NCBI GenBank assembly: GCA_017744285.1
Contig: JAGIBP010000004.1
Coordinates: 62,001 to 126,000 of the forward strand
Direction of reading: 5' to 3'
DNA from: Variovorax sp.
GTDB taxonomy: Bacteria > Pseudomonadota > Gammaproteobacteria > Burkholderiales > Burkholderiaceae_C
Length of the DNA: 64,000 bases
Positions 26,931-36,496 of the stretch are shown piece by piece. How positions within the stretch are numbered: the first letter of the stretch is position 1; each line of letters opens with the position of its first letter. The notes under the pieces were generated by a model that saw only the letters and a list, made by a program, of their open reading frames with translations, had not been told where the DNA came from and made no database searches. Made by a program: the position numbers and the translations under genes.

Positions 26931-29692
26931 CGGCTGGCGCATTCCGTTCGGGCGGCGGCGTCTGCATCGCACCGGGGCGCCGCGTCGGCACCTTGCCGGG
27001 ATGCGTGGTAGAGCCGCAGCCACAGTGCGTAGCCGATATCCTCCGACCAGTAGAAGCGCCGCACGGTCGCGCTCAGGTCGTTGTGGTAAAGCAGCACGGG
27101 CGTGCTGGCGACCAGTGCGAAGTCCCGCGCCGCGATCTCCCACAGCAGGCGCGATGCCTGCGCCTGCTGCGCCGGCGTGGGCGGGGCGGCATGCATCTGC
27201 CCGAGCAGCCGCGCGGCCTGCACCCAATGCTCCTGGCCGGGCACGTCGGAGCGCAGCCGCGGGGGCGGCAGCTCCAGCGCGCAGCCGGCGCGTTCCAGGT
27301 CCGCCAGACGCAGGATCGCCATGGGCGGGGCGCCGGCGTAGTAGACCCAGAGCCCGTCATCCGAGGCCCGGGCCGCCAGCGCCCGGCACAGGGCCGCGGC
27401 CGCGGGAGGATCCTCCTGCGCGAGCAGCATGAGGATGTGCATCTGGATGACCAGGTCGGCCGGATTCGGGTCGCGTCCCGGGTCCAGGCACTGGTAGTGG
27501 TCGCGCTCGGCGAGCCAGGTCCGGTACAGCCCGTCGGGCCGGCGGAAGCGCTGCAGGGTCGCGATGGCGCGAGGCAGCAGGCTCCTGTCGGACGCGGGCG
27601 CGAGCCGCCACGCGAGGGCCGTGTCGTCCGAATCGGGCGTGATCGCGCACCCCAGCACCCCGATGGTGGGCGCGTCGGGCCGGCCGTGGTAGCGCACCAG
27701 GCCGTCCGGCTCGATCTGGCCTGCGAGGTAGGCGCGCGCCTTCGCCAGTGCGGTGGCGAGGGGTGGATCGCCTCCGACCGGCCCCGCGACATCGAGCATG
27801 ACCGCGTTCAGGTAGGTGTTCAGCTCGCGCTGCGGCTTGTCGTAGTCCGTGCCGCTGGTGAAGGTGGTGAGCCAGTAGCCGTGCGCCTGCTGGTGCGCCG
27901 CCAGACGCTGCGCCGCGAGACGGGCCCAGCGCTCCAGCACCGGGTCGCGCCCATCGACCGGCGTGGACGCCGGGACCTCGAAGGGGCGCAGCCGCAAGAG
28001 CCGCGGCTCCGCGCCGGGGTCCGGTCGCACCAGGACGGCGAGCGAATGGGTGCCCGGCGCGAGCCAGTCGGCCGCGAACCGGACCCGCCAGCCCGCGGGG
28101 CGGGGCTCGCCCAGCGTGCGGACCACGTCGGGCCGGGTGAAGAACTCGGCCGTGCCGGCGACGAAGCGCCCGTCGACGAGCACCGAGATGTCCGAGGGCG
28201 AGCGCGAATCCACGAGCGCCCATCCCGCGGCATCGATCTGCCTGTCGGTGCGCCCGGCGAGTTCGCTGCCGTCCCCCGCGACCTCGGCCACCTCGATCAG
28301 GTCGACGTTGCCGCGCAGCGTGCGCAAGAGGTCGGGCGCTGCGCGCGGATGCCCGAGCTCGGCGACGAAGGGGGCGTTCCGGGGCTGCCACATCCCGTGC
28401 ATCCGTTGGTCGCCGCGCGCCTGCACCAGCATGACGTCTACCGTGCCGAGGTACCAGAAGGCCCCCACGGCCTGGATCGCGATGGCGGCCCCGCAGGCGA
28501 TGCCGAACACCATGCGCCCCGGCCGGGACAGCGCGGCCACGACCGGCGCAAGCAGCCAGAACAGCATCGGCAGCATGTCGCCGAGCCAGCGCGGCCCATA
28601 GGACACGCCCTGGCGCCAGTCGACCGTGGCGTAGAGGACGACCTGCGCCACCCAGGCGGCAGCGATCGCCAGGGTCAGCGCCCGATTCGCCTTGTCGCGC
28701 CAGGCCGCCGCGAACAGGCACGGCAGCACCAGCAGGAAGGGCGAGAAGACGAACAGCCCGCGGGTGGGGCTGAACAGCAGCCCCAGGACGCCGCCGAGGA
28801 AGTCGTCGTTGTAGTTGGCCGGCCGCACGAGCAGCGCGTAGCCGCCGGCGATGTGGCCCACCGCGATCAGGTTATAGGCGGCGGTCAGCCCGGCGGGCAC
28901 CAGTGCGGTCGCCACCAGGAGCAGGCGAAGCGGCCCCGCCCACCACAGGCCGTACAGGCCGAGCGCCGCCCCGAGGATGGCATCGGGCGGCCGGTTCGCG
29001 GCCATCATGCCGCACAGCAGGCCGGCCACGGCCACGCGCAGGGCGGTGCGCGGGCCGGTCAGCAGCAGCATCGCCGCGACCACGAGAAGCTGCGCCAGCC
29101 CATGCACCCAGAGCGCCTGGCTGCTGATCGCCCAGGTGGTGGTGCCGAAAGCGTAGACGAGGCTCAGGCCGCAGGCCATGGCGGGCGGCCCGCGCCGCCG
29201 CAGCAGCAGGTAGAGCAGGCCGGCCGACGCCGCGGCGATCAGCGACGCGACCAGCTTCTCCATGAGCCGCGCGACGTGGTCGAAGAGGTGGGGGTCCCAG
29301 CCGCGCGCATCGAGGTAGGCGACCGCGGGCACATAGAGCGGCGCGATGACGACCGGCAGGAGGACGGGATAGGTCGACACTTGGTGGCCGTCCTGCCCGC
29401 GCGTGATCCAGAAGGCCGAGGTGTGGTGGCCCCGTTCCAGCGGAGCCTGCCGGCCCTGGGCGACGGTGTCCACGATCGGGTCGAGGAGCACGGTGTGGTG
29501 GCGCAGGATCGAGAACGGCAGGTAGCGTGCCGCATAGGTATCGGCCGCCGGCATCGCGCGCAGGTTGGCGTTGTACACGGCGAAGCTGAACAGCCCGATG
29601 AAGAGCGCGATGACGATGTCGCGCCAGCCGGCGTTCGCGCCGCGCGCCCCCGTGGGGGGCGCCGGGGGAGCGTCCGTGGCGCGCTTCATCAT
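26927..29692 (-). CDS. Membrane glycosyltransferase fused to a toroid-like domain with DxDDTA motif
   Basis: A 921-residue protein. Residues ~22-480 contain about twelve hydrophobic segments and resemble lipid-sugar-dependent GT-C transferases of the ArnT/PMT type, with an early luminal loop containing AADTYAARYLPF. A beta-rich linker (~500-600) follows. Residues ~620-921 look like the helical toroid of prenyl/terpene cyclase-like proteins. PDSDDTALAW (D687-A692) matches the DxDDTA motif of class II terpene cyclases. The start overlaps the methyltransferase stop as ATGA; the track start at 30265 is inside that gene. The GT-C call is fairly secure, the cyclase-like call is inference. Confidence 0.72.
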   Translation of the reverse strand: MMKRATDAPPAPPTGARGANAGWRDIVIALFIGLFSFAVYNANLRAMPAADTYAARYLPFSILRHHTVLLDPIVDTVAQGRQAPLERGHHTSAFWITRGQDGHQVSTYPVLLPVVIAPLYVPAVAYLDARGWDPHLFDHVARLMEKLVASLIAAASAGLLYLLLRRRGPPAMACGLSLVYAFGTTTWAISSQALWVHGLAQLLVVAAMLLLTGPRTALRVAVAGLLCGMMAANRPPDAILGAALGLYGLWWAGPLRLLLVATALVPAGLTAAYNLIAVGHIAGGYALLVRPANYNDDFLGGVLGLLFSPTRGLFVFSPFLLVLPCLFAAAWRDKANRALTLAIAAAWVAQVVLYATVDWRQGVSYGPRWLGDMLPMLFWLLAPVVAALSRPGRMVFGIACGAAIAIQAVGAFWYLGTVDVMLVQARGDQRMHGMWQPRNAPFVAELGHPRAAPDLLRTLRGNVDLIEVAEVAGDGSELAGRTDRQIDAAGWALVDSRSPSDISVLVDGRFVAGTAEFFTRPDVVRTLGEPRPAGWRVRFAADWLAPGTHSLAVLVRPDPGAEPRLLRLRPFEVPASTPVDGRDPVLERWARLAAQRLAAHQQAHGYWLTTFTSGTDYDKPQRELNTYLNAVMLDVAGPVGGDPPLATALAKARAYLAGQIEPDGLVRYHGRPDAPTIGVLGCAITPDSDDTALAWRLAPASDRSLLPRAIATLQRFRRPDGLYRTWLAERDHYQCLDPGRDPNPADLVIQMHILMLLAQEDPPAAAALCRALAARASDDGLWVYYAGAPPMAILRLADLERAGCALELPPPRLRSDVPGQEHWVQAARLLGQMHAAPPTPAQQAQASRLLWEIAARDFALVASTPVLLYHNDLSATVRRFYWSEDIGYALWLRLYHASRQGADAAPRCDADAAARTECASR

Positions 29693-30765
29693 CGCCGCGA
29701 CAGCCTGTAGGCCACACGGCGGCAGTGCGCGTTCCACGCCGCCGCGCCGGCCTCCTGCCAGGTGAAGCCCGCCGCCTCGAAGGCCGCCTGGAGCGCCGGT
29801 TCGTTGATGATCATCATGCTGCGGTTGCCGTCCTGGAGCGCGACCGCCGGCGAGACGAAGGCATCGGCCAGCACCCAGCCTTGCGTGGCCAGGAGACGGT
29901 GGATCTCCGCCAGCATCCCCTGGATCTCGCCGAGCCCCAGGTGGGTGAAGACGGAGGCCAGATAGATGAGGTCGAAGACCTCGCCTTCGAGGGGAAGGCG
30001 GGTCGCCTCGTTGCGCAGGAAACGGAAATTCGCCTGGGGAAAGCGCCGCCTGCAGAAGGCGACCGCTTCCTCGGCGATGTCGGTGCCGACATAGGCGCCC
30101 CCCGGCGACAGGGCCGCCGACAGCGGCTCGGTCAGCTGGCCGGTGCCGCAGCCGATGTCGAGGATGCGCGCATCGGCGCGCAGCCCGAGCTGCTGCAGCC
30201 TCGCCAGCTTGGCGCGCCCCTGGGCCTCGTACTCCTCGCGCGTGGCGGGGCCGACGATGGACCACCAGTCCCGCTCGAGGTCCGCCTTCGCATAGGCGTC
30301 CCGATAGTCGAAGTCGACCCCCGCTGTGCCGCCCGACAGCCGCCTGCGCAAGCCGATGCAGGCCCCCTGCGGCGCCCAGGGCTTGCCCTCCGGCGTCTCC
30401 AGCAGGAGGCCGATGCGCACGTCGAGCGAACTGTTGATGGGCGCGGCGATCTCGGCATGCAAGGTCGTGTCGTCCCCCGGCGCCAGCGGCGGGATCGCCA
30501 TCAACGGCTGCCGCGCGACCTCCACTTCCGGATTCGCGTCGGCGAGGGTCCAGCGCAGCAGCAGCCGCGCGGGCGGCGATGGGTGCCGGCCCGTGTTGCG
30601 GCAGGCGAGCCGCACGCCGATCGGCACGCCGACCTGGGGTTCCCGCGCGAAGGCCAGCAGCGACAGCCGGAGTTCCGCGCCGCTTCCCAGCGCGTAGCGG
30701 CAGGCCGCCGCATCGCCGCCGTCCTCCGTCGCGCGGCCGATGTCCTTCAACAGGCGCCTCAGCAT
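29689..30765 (-). CDS. SAM-dependent methyltransferase with N-terminal beta-rich domain
   Basis: A 358-residue protein. The C-terminal ~230 residues are a class I methyltransferase (LDIGCGTGQLTEPL as the SAM motif, then YVGTDIAEEAVAF and FDLIYLASVFTHLG). The N-terminal ~120 residues (ELRLSLLAFAREPQVGVPIGVRL) alternate like a beta-sandwich, similar in feel to carbohydrate-binding modules of O-antigen exporters. ATG 30765 with GGAGAGG upstream is preferred to the track start 30831, which lies within the preceding gene. It likely methylates a sugar of the cluster's glycan. Confidence 0.8.
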   Translation of the reverse strand: MLRRLLKDIGRATEDGGDAAACRYALGSGAELRLSLLAFAREPQVGVPIGVRLACRNTGRHPSPPARLLLRWTLADANPEVEVARQPLMAIPPLAPGDDTTLHAEIAAPINSSLDVRIGLLLETPEGKPWAPQGACIGLRRRLSGGTAGVDFDYRDAYAKADLERDWWSIVGPATREEYEAQGRAKLARLQQLGLRADARILDIGCGTGQLTEPLSAALSPGGAYVGTDIAEEAVAFCRRRFPQANFRFLRNEATRLPLEGEVFDLIYLASVFTHLGLGEIQGMLAEIHRLLATQGWVLADAFVSPAVALQDGNRSMMIINEPALQAAFEAAGFTWQEAGAAAWNAHCRRVAYRLSRR

Positions 30766-30790
30766 GCCGAGGGCCTCTCCGGCCGCGTGT

Positions 30791-33478
30791 TCATCGCAGC
30801 CCCGGCGGATCGTGGCGCAGCCGGCGGGCATGGCGCCAGCGGCGCCAGCGCGCCATGAGGCTGTTCAGGAGTGCACCGATGCGGTATTGCTGCTTGATCT
30901 CGTTCGGCCCCGCGGCCACCCCTTGGGCCAGGGTCAGCGTGTCGGTGATCCCCATGCGCCACACGATGGCAGGCACCCGGGGCAGCCGTGCCATGTAGTA
31001 GCCCGGGAAGCGCAGCATGTCGGTGGCGAGCCGCGCGGCGGACGATCGGGTGGGCAGCGGTGCGGGGGCGCCGCGGGCGTGCGAGGAGGGCGCCGCAGCC
31101 CCGCCCTGGCGCCGCAGGTGCAGGCGCGCCGAGCGCTCGATGCGCAGGAGGCGCTCGCGCATCGCGCCGCCGACAGCGGCCTCGCCGTAGAGGCGCGCCA
31201 CCGTCTCCGCGCCGGCCCGGCCGATCGCCGCGCGCCAGGCCTTGTCGGTCCAGACCCGGCGCATCAGATGCGCGGCCGCGTCCAGCCGCGGCTCCGCCCA
31301 GAGCGTGCCCGCCGGATACGGACCGTGCGCGCGCGTGGCGGCGACGAGGTCGTAGGGAACGAGCGCCGCGTTGTCGGCGGTGGTGAAGTCGGCGTTGCCG
31401 CTCCAGCCGGTCGCCACGACCGGCAGCCCGTGAGCCATGGCCTCGGCAATGGACAGGCCGAAGCCCTCGGCGCGGTGCAGCGAGACGAAGCTGTCGGCGC
31501 TCGCGACGAGGCGCAGGTTGTCGCCGCTGCCCAGGGCTTCGTCGAAGACCGAGATCCGCTGGCCGGCCGCCGCGCTGCGCAGGCGGTCCACGAGGCCGGG
31601 CTCGGCGTGCCCGTTGAGCAGCTTGAGCACGAGGCGCACCGGCTCGTGCGGCGAGAACGCCTGGGTGAAGGCCGCGATCACGCCCTCGGGGTTCTTGCGG
31701 AAGCTGACCGACGCGGCGTCGAATTGGAAGAGAAAGACGAATTCCTCTTCCGTGACCTCGGGCAGGTGCCTTGCCAGCCATGCGCGGTCGCGCCGGGCGC
31801 GGGGCGGTCGCACCATGGGCGGCATCACCAGCACCGGCACGGTCGCCTTGGCCCGGATCGCATCGGCGACGAATTGCGTCGCGACCCAGATCTCGTCCAC
31901 CAGGTCGAAGCGATTCGTCCAGGCCTCGGGGAACTCCGGCGTCTCCCAGTACCAGCAGCCGATGCGATAGCTGTCGGCCAACGGGCGCGGCAGCGCCGCC
32001 AGCACGCCCGGCAGGACATCCGCGTTGCAGCCGAGAAGGGTGATCGGCGCGACCTGCATCTCCCGCGCGGTGGCGACGGCATAGTCGCCCATCGGCGCCG
32101 CGGCGGCGGCCGAAATGTCGTGCGTGCGCACCGCGACACCCGCGGCGTGCAGCGCGGCGATGCTCTGCCGCGCCGCCTCGCCGACACCGAGGTGCGAGCG
32201 CAGGTAGCCGACGTAGTTGACGCTCGGCGCGCCCCGGGCGACCGCGCCCGCGATGCGCTCCACCAGGCGGGGGGAGAGGCCGGCCTCCGCGACGCCCGAG
32301 CCGCGCATCCATGACGACAGCCCGCCCGCATCGCGGCCGTCGTCGTAGGCGGCGGCGACATCGACCCGCAGGCGCAGCAGTTGCCGCACGTAGCGCGGGA
32401 CGTGGTCGCCGGGCGCGGTCGCCATGGCCCAGTCCAGGACGCCGGGGTCTTCGAGGGGATCGCCCAGGTCGCGGCCTTCGGCCACCGCCTGGCGGTACAG
32501 CGCGCGGCAGATGGCGTCCCATGCGGTGCCGTCGCGGAACGCGGCGCGCGGCGCCTCGATCGCGCGGAAGGCCTCGGCGCCGGCCTGCACGAGCGCGTTC
32601 GCGTAGTCCTCGAGCAATCGCGGCGCATCGCCCGGCGCACGCCTGCCGAACCGGGTCTCGTGTTTCGAGATCCTCTGCTGTCCGGGCGTGAAGCCGCTGA
32701 AGTGGAAGAAGATCAGGTCGCGGTGCTCGCCCTCGCGGCTCTCGACCTGCCAGCGGCCGCCGACATGGCGGGGGGTGCGTTCGTGCAGGTTCCAGTAGGC
32801 GACGTTGAAGCCGGGGTGTTCCAGCACCGCGCTGTTGCGCACCAGCAGCGGGGCGTAGTCCATCCACTTCTGGTCGGTGAAGACGCCTTCGCGCACATCG
32901 TGCAGGCAGTGGCGATGGAGCTTCGCGTCCCACCAGTCGAGCAGCGCGCGCGCCTGCGGCGTGTCGCGCAGCGCCGCGAAGCCCAGGTTGTACATGCCGG
33001 CGCGCAGGATCGCGAGGTCGTCGGGCTGCAAGCCGTCGTCCGGCAGCGGGCTGAGGAGGTGCGGCGTCAGCACCAGCGCGTCATCCGATTCGTCGCCGCG
33101 CCAGAAGAGGTCGAGCCGCTGGTAGACGCGGATGTCGGGGTCCAGGTAGATCGCCCGCCGCGCCCCGCGGTCGAACAGGAAGCGGAAGCACGCGGGCTTC
33201 ACGCTCGTGGCGAACTCGAGGATGTCGTAGTGCGCCCGCCGGTGATTCCATTCGCGACGCTCGAAGGCGCGCTCGGCCGGAACGATGACGAGGTGGTCGG
33301 GCAGCGACACGCCCTCGGGGAGCGCATCGAGCAGGAAGACGACGAGCCGCTGGCCGGGGTGGTGCTCGCCGATCGACGCACCGAGGACGCTGGCCTGGGC
33401 CAGGTAGTTGCTCGCGGCGATGGTGAAGATGGCGGGCTCGTGATCGAAACCGGGTTCACTCATCGAGGCGAGGCGCAT
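30791..33478 (-). CDS. Two-module glycosyltransferase (GT-A-like plus GT4-type GT-B)
   Basis: An 895-residue protein. Residues ~15-270 resemble GT8-like GT-A transferases, with the metal-binding AIYLDPDIRVY (~residue 112) and a later KWMDYAP/FFHFSGF region. Residues ~405-780 form a GT4-type transferase: NYVGYLRSHLGVGEAARQS, KNPEGVIAAF, VLKLLNG, then RAEGFGLSIAEAMAHGLPVVAT (~668), which is the family's donor-binding E-x7-E. Two activities in one chain suggest it adds two successive sugars. The first ATG (33478) has a better upstream AGAGA than the one at 33463. Confidence 0.85.
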   Translation of the reverse strand: MRLASMSEPGFDHEPAIFTIAASNYLAQASVLGASIGEHHPGQRLVVFLLDALPEGVSLPDHLVIVPAERAFERREWNHRRAHYDILEFATSVKPACFRFLFDRGARRAIYLDPDIRVYQRLDLFWRGDESDDALVLTPHLLSPLPDDGLQPDDLAILRAGMYNLGFAALRDTPQARALLDWWDAKLHRHCLHDVREGVFTDQKWMDYAPLLVRNSAVLEHPGFNVAYWNLHERTPRHVGGRWQVESREGEHRDLIFFHFSGFTPGQQRISKHETRFGRRAPGDAPRLLEDYANALVQAGAEAFRAIEAPRAAFRDGTAWDAICRALYRQAVAEGRDLGDPLEDPGVLDWAMATAPGDHVPRYVRQLLRLRVDVAAAYDDGRDAGGLSSWMRGSGVAEAGLSPRLVERIAGAVARGAPSVNYVGYLRSHLGVGEAARQSIAALHAAGVAVRTHDISAAAAAPMGDYAVATAREMQVAPITLLGCNADVLPGVLAALPRPLADSYRIGCWYWETPEFPEAWTNRFDLVDEIWVATQFVADAIRAKATVPVLVMPPMVRPPRARRDRAWLARHLPEVTEEEFVFLFQFDAASVSFRKNPEGVIAAFTQAFSPHEPVRLVLKLLNGHAEPGLVDRLRSAAAGQRISVFDEALGSGDNLRLVASADSFVSLHRAEGFGLSIAEAMAHGLPVVATGWSGNADFTTADNAALVPYDLVAATRAHGPYPAGTLWAEPRLDAAAHLMRRVWTDKAWRAAIGRAGAETVARLYGEAAVGGAMRERLLRIERSARLHLRRQGGAAAPSSHARGAPAPLPTRSSAARLATDMLRFPGYYMARLPRVPAIVWRMGITDTLTLAQGVAAGPNEIKQQYRIGALLNSLMARWRRWRHARRLRHDPPGLR

Positions 33479-33551
33479 CGTTCTCTGGTTGACTTGGAAG
33501 AGGCGCGCATTCTAGGGGTTCGTGCGGCCTCGCCCGGCCGGGTGGGGCGTC

Positions 33552-36218
33552 CTACGCGCCGGCGCCGGGACCCCGCCGCTCCGGTTCGCGCCATCGCGCG
33601 AGTTCCGCCTCGAGGTGGCGCGCGTAGGTCTCGGCCTCGACCCGCGCCGCCTCGAGGCTGCGCGCATATCCGGCCGCCGTGTCGCGCGCGTCCCGGGCCT
33701 GCGCCAATGCCGCCTCCAGGGACTGCGCATAGCGCTCGGCGGTGCGCGCATCCTCGGTCCTCACGGCCACCAATTGCTCGAGCGCCTGCGCGTGCTGCCG
33801 GGCGGCCATGCCGTTCTCGGCCAGCGCGGCGGCCTGGGCGGCGGACGCCGCCCGGATCGCTTCCGCGTTGAGGTTCAGGCGCACGCGCTCGTCCTCCTGG
33901 CCGATCAGGAAGTCCGCCAGCGGTTCCAGCGCCGCGCACGGCAACTCTCGCACCGCGGACGCGATCACCCGGGCGTTGTCGTGGCGATGCGTGGTGCGCA
34001 GCATGCTCCCCGCGCGCACCCGGTACCAGACGAGCGGCTCGGGCAGGCTGGCCAGCCGCAGGCGCGACGCGGCCGCCCGCAGGTGCAGCTGCCAGTCCTC
34101 GTAGGTGACGCCGCGCTGTTCGTGGAAGCCGCCCAGGCGCTCGAAGATCGCGCGGCGATAGATCCCGGACGCGTCGCCGAAGCAGTTGTGGACCGCGCCG
34201 ACGAGCAGGGGGCCGCCGGCGAAGAACTGGTCCGGGCCCTGCCCGTCCGGCGCGGCTTCCGGTGTGCCGGTGGCGTCATGGAAGTGGCGGACGCCGCAGG
34301 TGACGATGTCCGCCTGCAGCGCGTGCGCGGCCTGCCGCAGCGTCGCGACCAGGGCCGGGAAGGCCAGGTTGTCGTCGTCCAGGAGGATCACGAACTCCGT
34401 GGTCGCGGCGCGAATGCCTGCATTGCGCGCCGCGCCCAGGTAGCGGTTGGGCTGCCGCAGCAGCCGCAGGCCCAGGCCGCGATACCGTTCCTCGATCCCC
34501 GCGAGGTAGTGCAGCGCGTCGGCGCCGCGGCTTCCATCGTCGACCACGAGCACCGAGAAGTCGCGGTCGGTCTGCCGCAGGAGCGCCTGCAGGTTCTGAT
34601 CGAGCAGTTGCGGCCGTTCGAAATGCGTGATCACGACGGTGACGCCGGCCGTCGGCGACGCGGACGCGGCGCGTGGCGCCTGCACGCCGTCCGGCCGCAG
34701 GAGGGCAGCCACGTCGCGGCGCAGATCGCAGGCCGGGGCGAGGTCTTCCGAGTCGCGCCAGCGCCAGCCGGCGTTGTGCATCCACTGCGCGATCTCCTGC
34801 GACGGCACGAGGACCCTGTCGGCGCCCTCGACGGCCCTCTGCTCGATGTGTTCGACGGACAGCGTCACGAGATTGCCCGGGAAGCGCCGTTCGCGTTCGC
34901 GCTGCCATCGGCTGCCGCCGCCCGCGAGGATCGCGAGGGTCGTCTCCGCGAAGGCCAGGCCGGCCTGCTTGGCGACGATGCACGCATGGCCCGGGCCGCC
35001 GTGGTCCGGGAACAGGATGGCATCGAAAGCCCTTGCGCGCAGATGGCGGAACACCGCGATGGCGGGCCTCAGGAACGCAGGCTCGACCGGCTGTGCGTTG
35101 TCGTCGCAGGGTTCGATGTCGACCGCGTGCCGCTCGGCGAGCGCCGCCAGCGTCTGGCGCGTCGTTCCGGGAAAGTCCCCGCAGGGCACGAGCGTGAGGT
35201 GCGCCCCGGCGCCGGCCAGGCCTTCGAGCACGCTCGACAGGGGGCCGATCCGATCGGCGTCGAGCATGGCGGCGTTGGCGACGATGCACACGCGGGGCTG
35301 GCCGCACGCCGCCCGAGGCACGGCGACGGCCGGCGCGGCGGCGACCGCCGGCGTGCGGGCGGACTCCGCGGCCGGCGCGATCGCCGCGCACACGTCCGCG
35401 AACGATCGTGCTATGCCGTCCAGCACCGCCGCCTCCGGCTCGCCGTGGCGCAGGGCTTCGAAAGCGGGAGCGATCCAGAACGGCCAGATGCCCTCGCGGC
35501 CCCCGGGCACCCGCTGCGCATGCTGGTGACGACGGCCGGCGTCCAGGAAGGCCTCGATCTCCGGCGCGGCCTCGGCCAGCGGGCGTGGCCACGCGACACC
35601 GAGCCGATCGGCCAGGTGGAGCGCCACGCCCCGCCAGTCGTCCAGCAGCCCCGCATAGCTGCAGAAGGCGCGCACGCCGCCGCGCGTGTGGCGCTCGGCG
35701 GCAAGCGTGTAGCGCAGCCACAGCAGGCCCGCGCGGTCCAGGGTCCAGGGCTGCCAGGGCACCGCGCGGTGCTGGCGCGCCACCAGCGAAGCCGCCGCCT
35801 CGACGGGCTCGCGCAGCATCACCACCGGCAGGCATCGCACCCCCAGATCCGCCAGCGCGCGACGCCACAGCGGGAACACCAGCGCGCTGCGCGGATCCTT
35901 GAACACGAACAGCGTCTGGTCCGCGAATTCGGCCTCGATCATCTCCCGCATCGGCGCCAGGAAGTCTTGCGCCGCGGGCGTCTCGAACCAGGCGTCGGGT
36001 GGGCCGCCCAGGCCGTTGACCGTGGTGCCCGCCGCCGCCAGCACGCGGTCGTTGAGCGCGACCGCCGCTTCCGGCTCCCAGTGCCCCAGTTCGTTGCCCA
36101 GCCCCGCCGGGACCAGGTGCCGCGGCAGCGACGCGCCCAGCAGGCTGACCACCCGCGCGAGCGCGGAGGTGCCGCTGCGGTGCATGCCGAGAATGACGAT
36201 GGCGGTCCGGGCGCTCAC
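33552..36218 (-). CDS. Sulfotransferase-glycosyltransferase fusion (PAPS sulfotransferase + GT2) with C-terminal coiled coil
   Basis: An 888-residue protein if started at GTG 36218. Residues ~5-300 are a sulfotransferase: the PAPS 5'-phosphosulfate loop is GMHRSGTSAL (11-20), and the 3'-phosphate site is FKDPRSALVFP with LREPVEAAASL. Residues ~340-510 resemble the N-terminal half of a GT-B enzyme. Residues ~526-760 are a GT2 transferase (VTVVITHFERP, VVDDGS, DDDN, and the late YEDWQLHLR). The last ~110 residues are a heptad-like Ala/Glu/Arg coiled coil. No in-frame ATG lies between the fold and the upstream stop region, so GTG is inferred. A nearby cysC can supply PAPS. Confidence 0.83.
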   Translation of the reverse strand: MSARTAIVILGMHRSGTSALARVVSLLGASLPRHLVPAGLGNELGHWEPEAAVALNDRVLAAAGTTVNGLGGPPDAWFETPAAQDFLAPMREMIEAEFADQTLFVFKDPRSALVFPLWRRALADLGVRCLPVVMLREPVEAAASLVARQHRAVPWQPWTLDRAGLLWLRYTLAAERHTRGGVRAFCSYAGLLDDWRGVALHLADRLGVAWPRPLAEAAPEIEAFLDAGRRHQHAQRVPGGREGIWPFWIAPAFEALRHGEPEAAVLDGIARSFADVCAAIAPAAESARTPAVAAAPAVAVPRAACGQPRVCIVANAAMLDADRIGPLSSVLEGLAGAGAHLTLVPCGDFPGTTRQTLAALAERHAVDIEPCDDNAQPVEPAFLRPAIAVFRHLRARAFDAILFPDHGGPGHACIVAKQAGLAFAETTLAILAGGGSRWQRERERRFPGNLVTLSVEHIEQRAVEGADRVLVPSQEIAQWMHNAGWRWRDSEDLAPACDLRRDVAALLRPDGVQAPRAASASPTAGVTVVITHFERPQLLDQNLQALLRQTDRDFSVLVVDDGSRGADALHYLAGIEERYRGLGLRLLRQPNRYLGAARNAGIRAATTEFVILLDDDNLAFPALVATLRQAAHALQADIVTCGVRHFHDATGTPEAAPDGQGPDQFFAGGPLLVGAVHNCFGDASGIYRRAIFERLGGFHEQRGVTYEDWQLHLRAAASRLRLASLPEPLVWYRVRAGSMLRTTHRHDNARVIASAVRELPCAALEPLADFLIGQEDERVRLNLNAEAIRAASAAQAAALAENGMAARQHAQALEQLVAVRTEDARTAERYAQSLEAALAQARDARDTAAGYARSLEAARVEAETYARHLEAELARWREPERRGPGAGA

Positions 36219-36496
36219 GAGAGGCCCCGCGGGGCCCGCCGCGTCCGGGCGGGCGGAGTGCGCTCGTCGCGAGCGGCGTGTGGAGGGGCTGTCAGGTCGC
36301 GCATGGGGTGCCGTCGGCGGGTTCGTGGTCGAGCCTTGAATCCTAGCGAACGGCGATGCGCGAGGTCCCGCGCGGGCCCCGGTCAGTCGGGGTTTTCCAA
36401 CGTGGCGGCCGTGTGGGTCGAGCAGGGGCTGGGCGCGGGCGGGCCTGGACAAGCGGGCCGCGGCACCGGCGCAGGCGCCGTCCGCCGCGGGCTGAG
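36219..36496. other. 278-bp gap inside the glycan cluster with a small GC hairpin
   Basis: This gap separates the first cluster gene from the sulfotransferase fusion. It contains CGGCGC-AG-GCGCCG near 36465-36478, a GC-rich hairpin without a U-run. An undetected start for the fusion, or an internal promoter, could lie here. I see no gene in it. Confidence 0.35.

Noticed and set aside
30759-32933. 724-aa minus ORF ending MNTRPERPSAC
   Set aside because: It is a shifted-frame shadow of the double glycosyltransferase. Its ATG at 30794 overlaps that gene's stop but opens only 11 codons.
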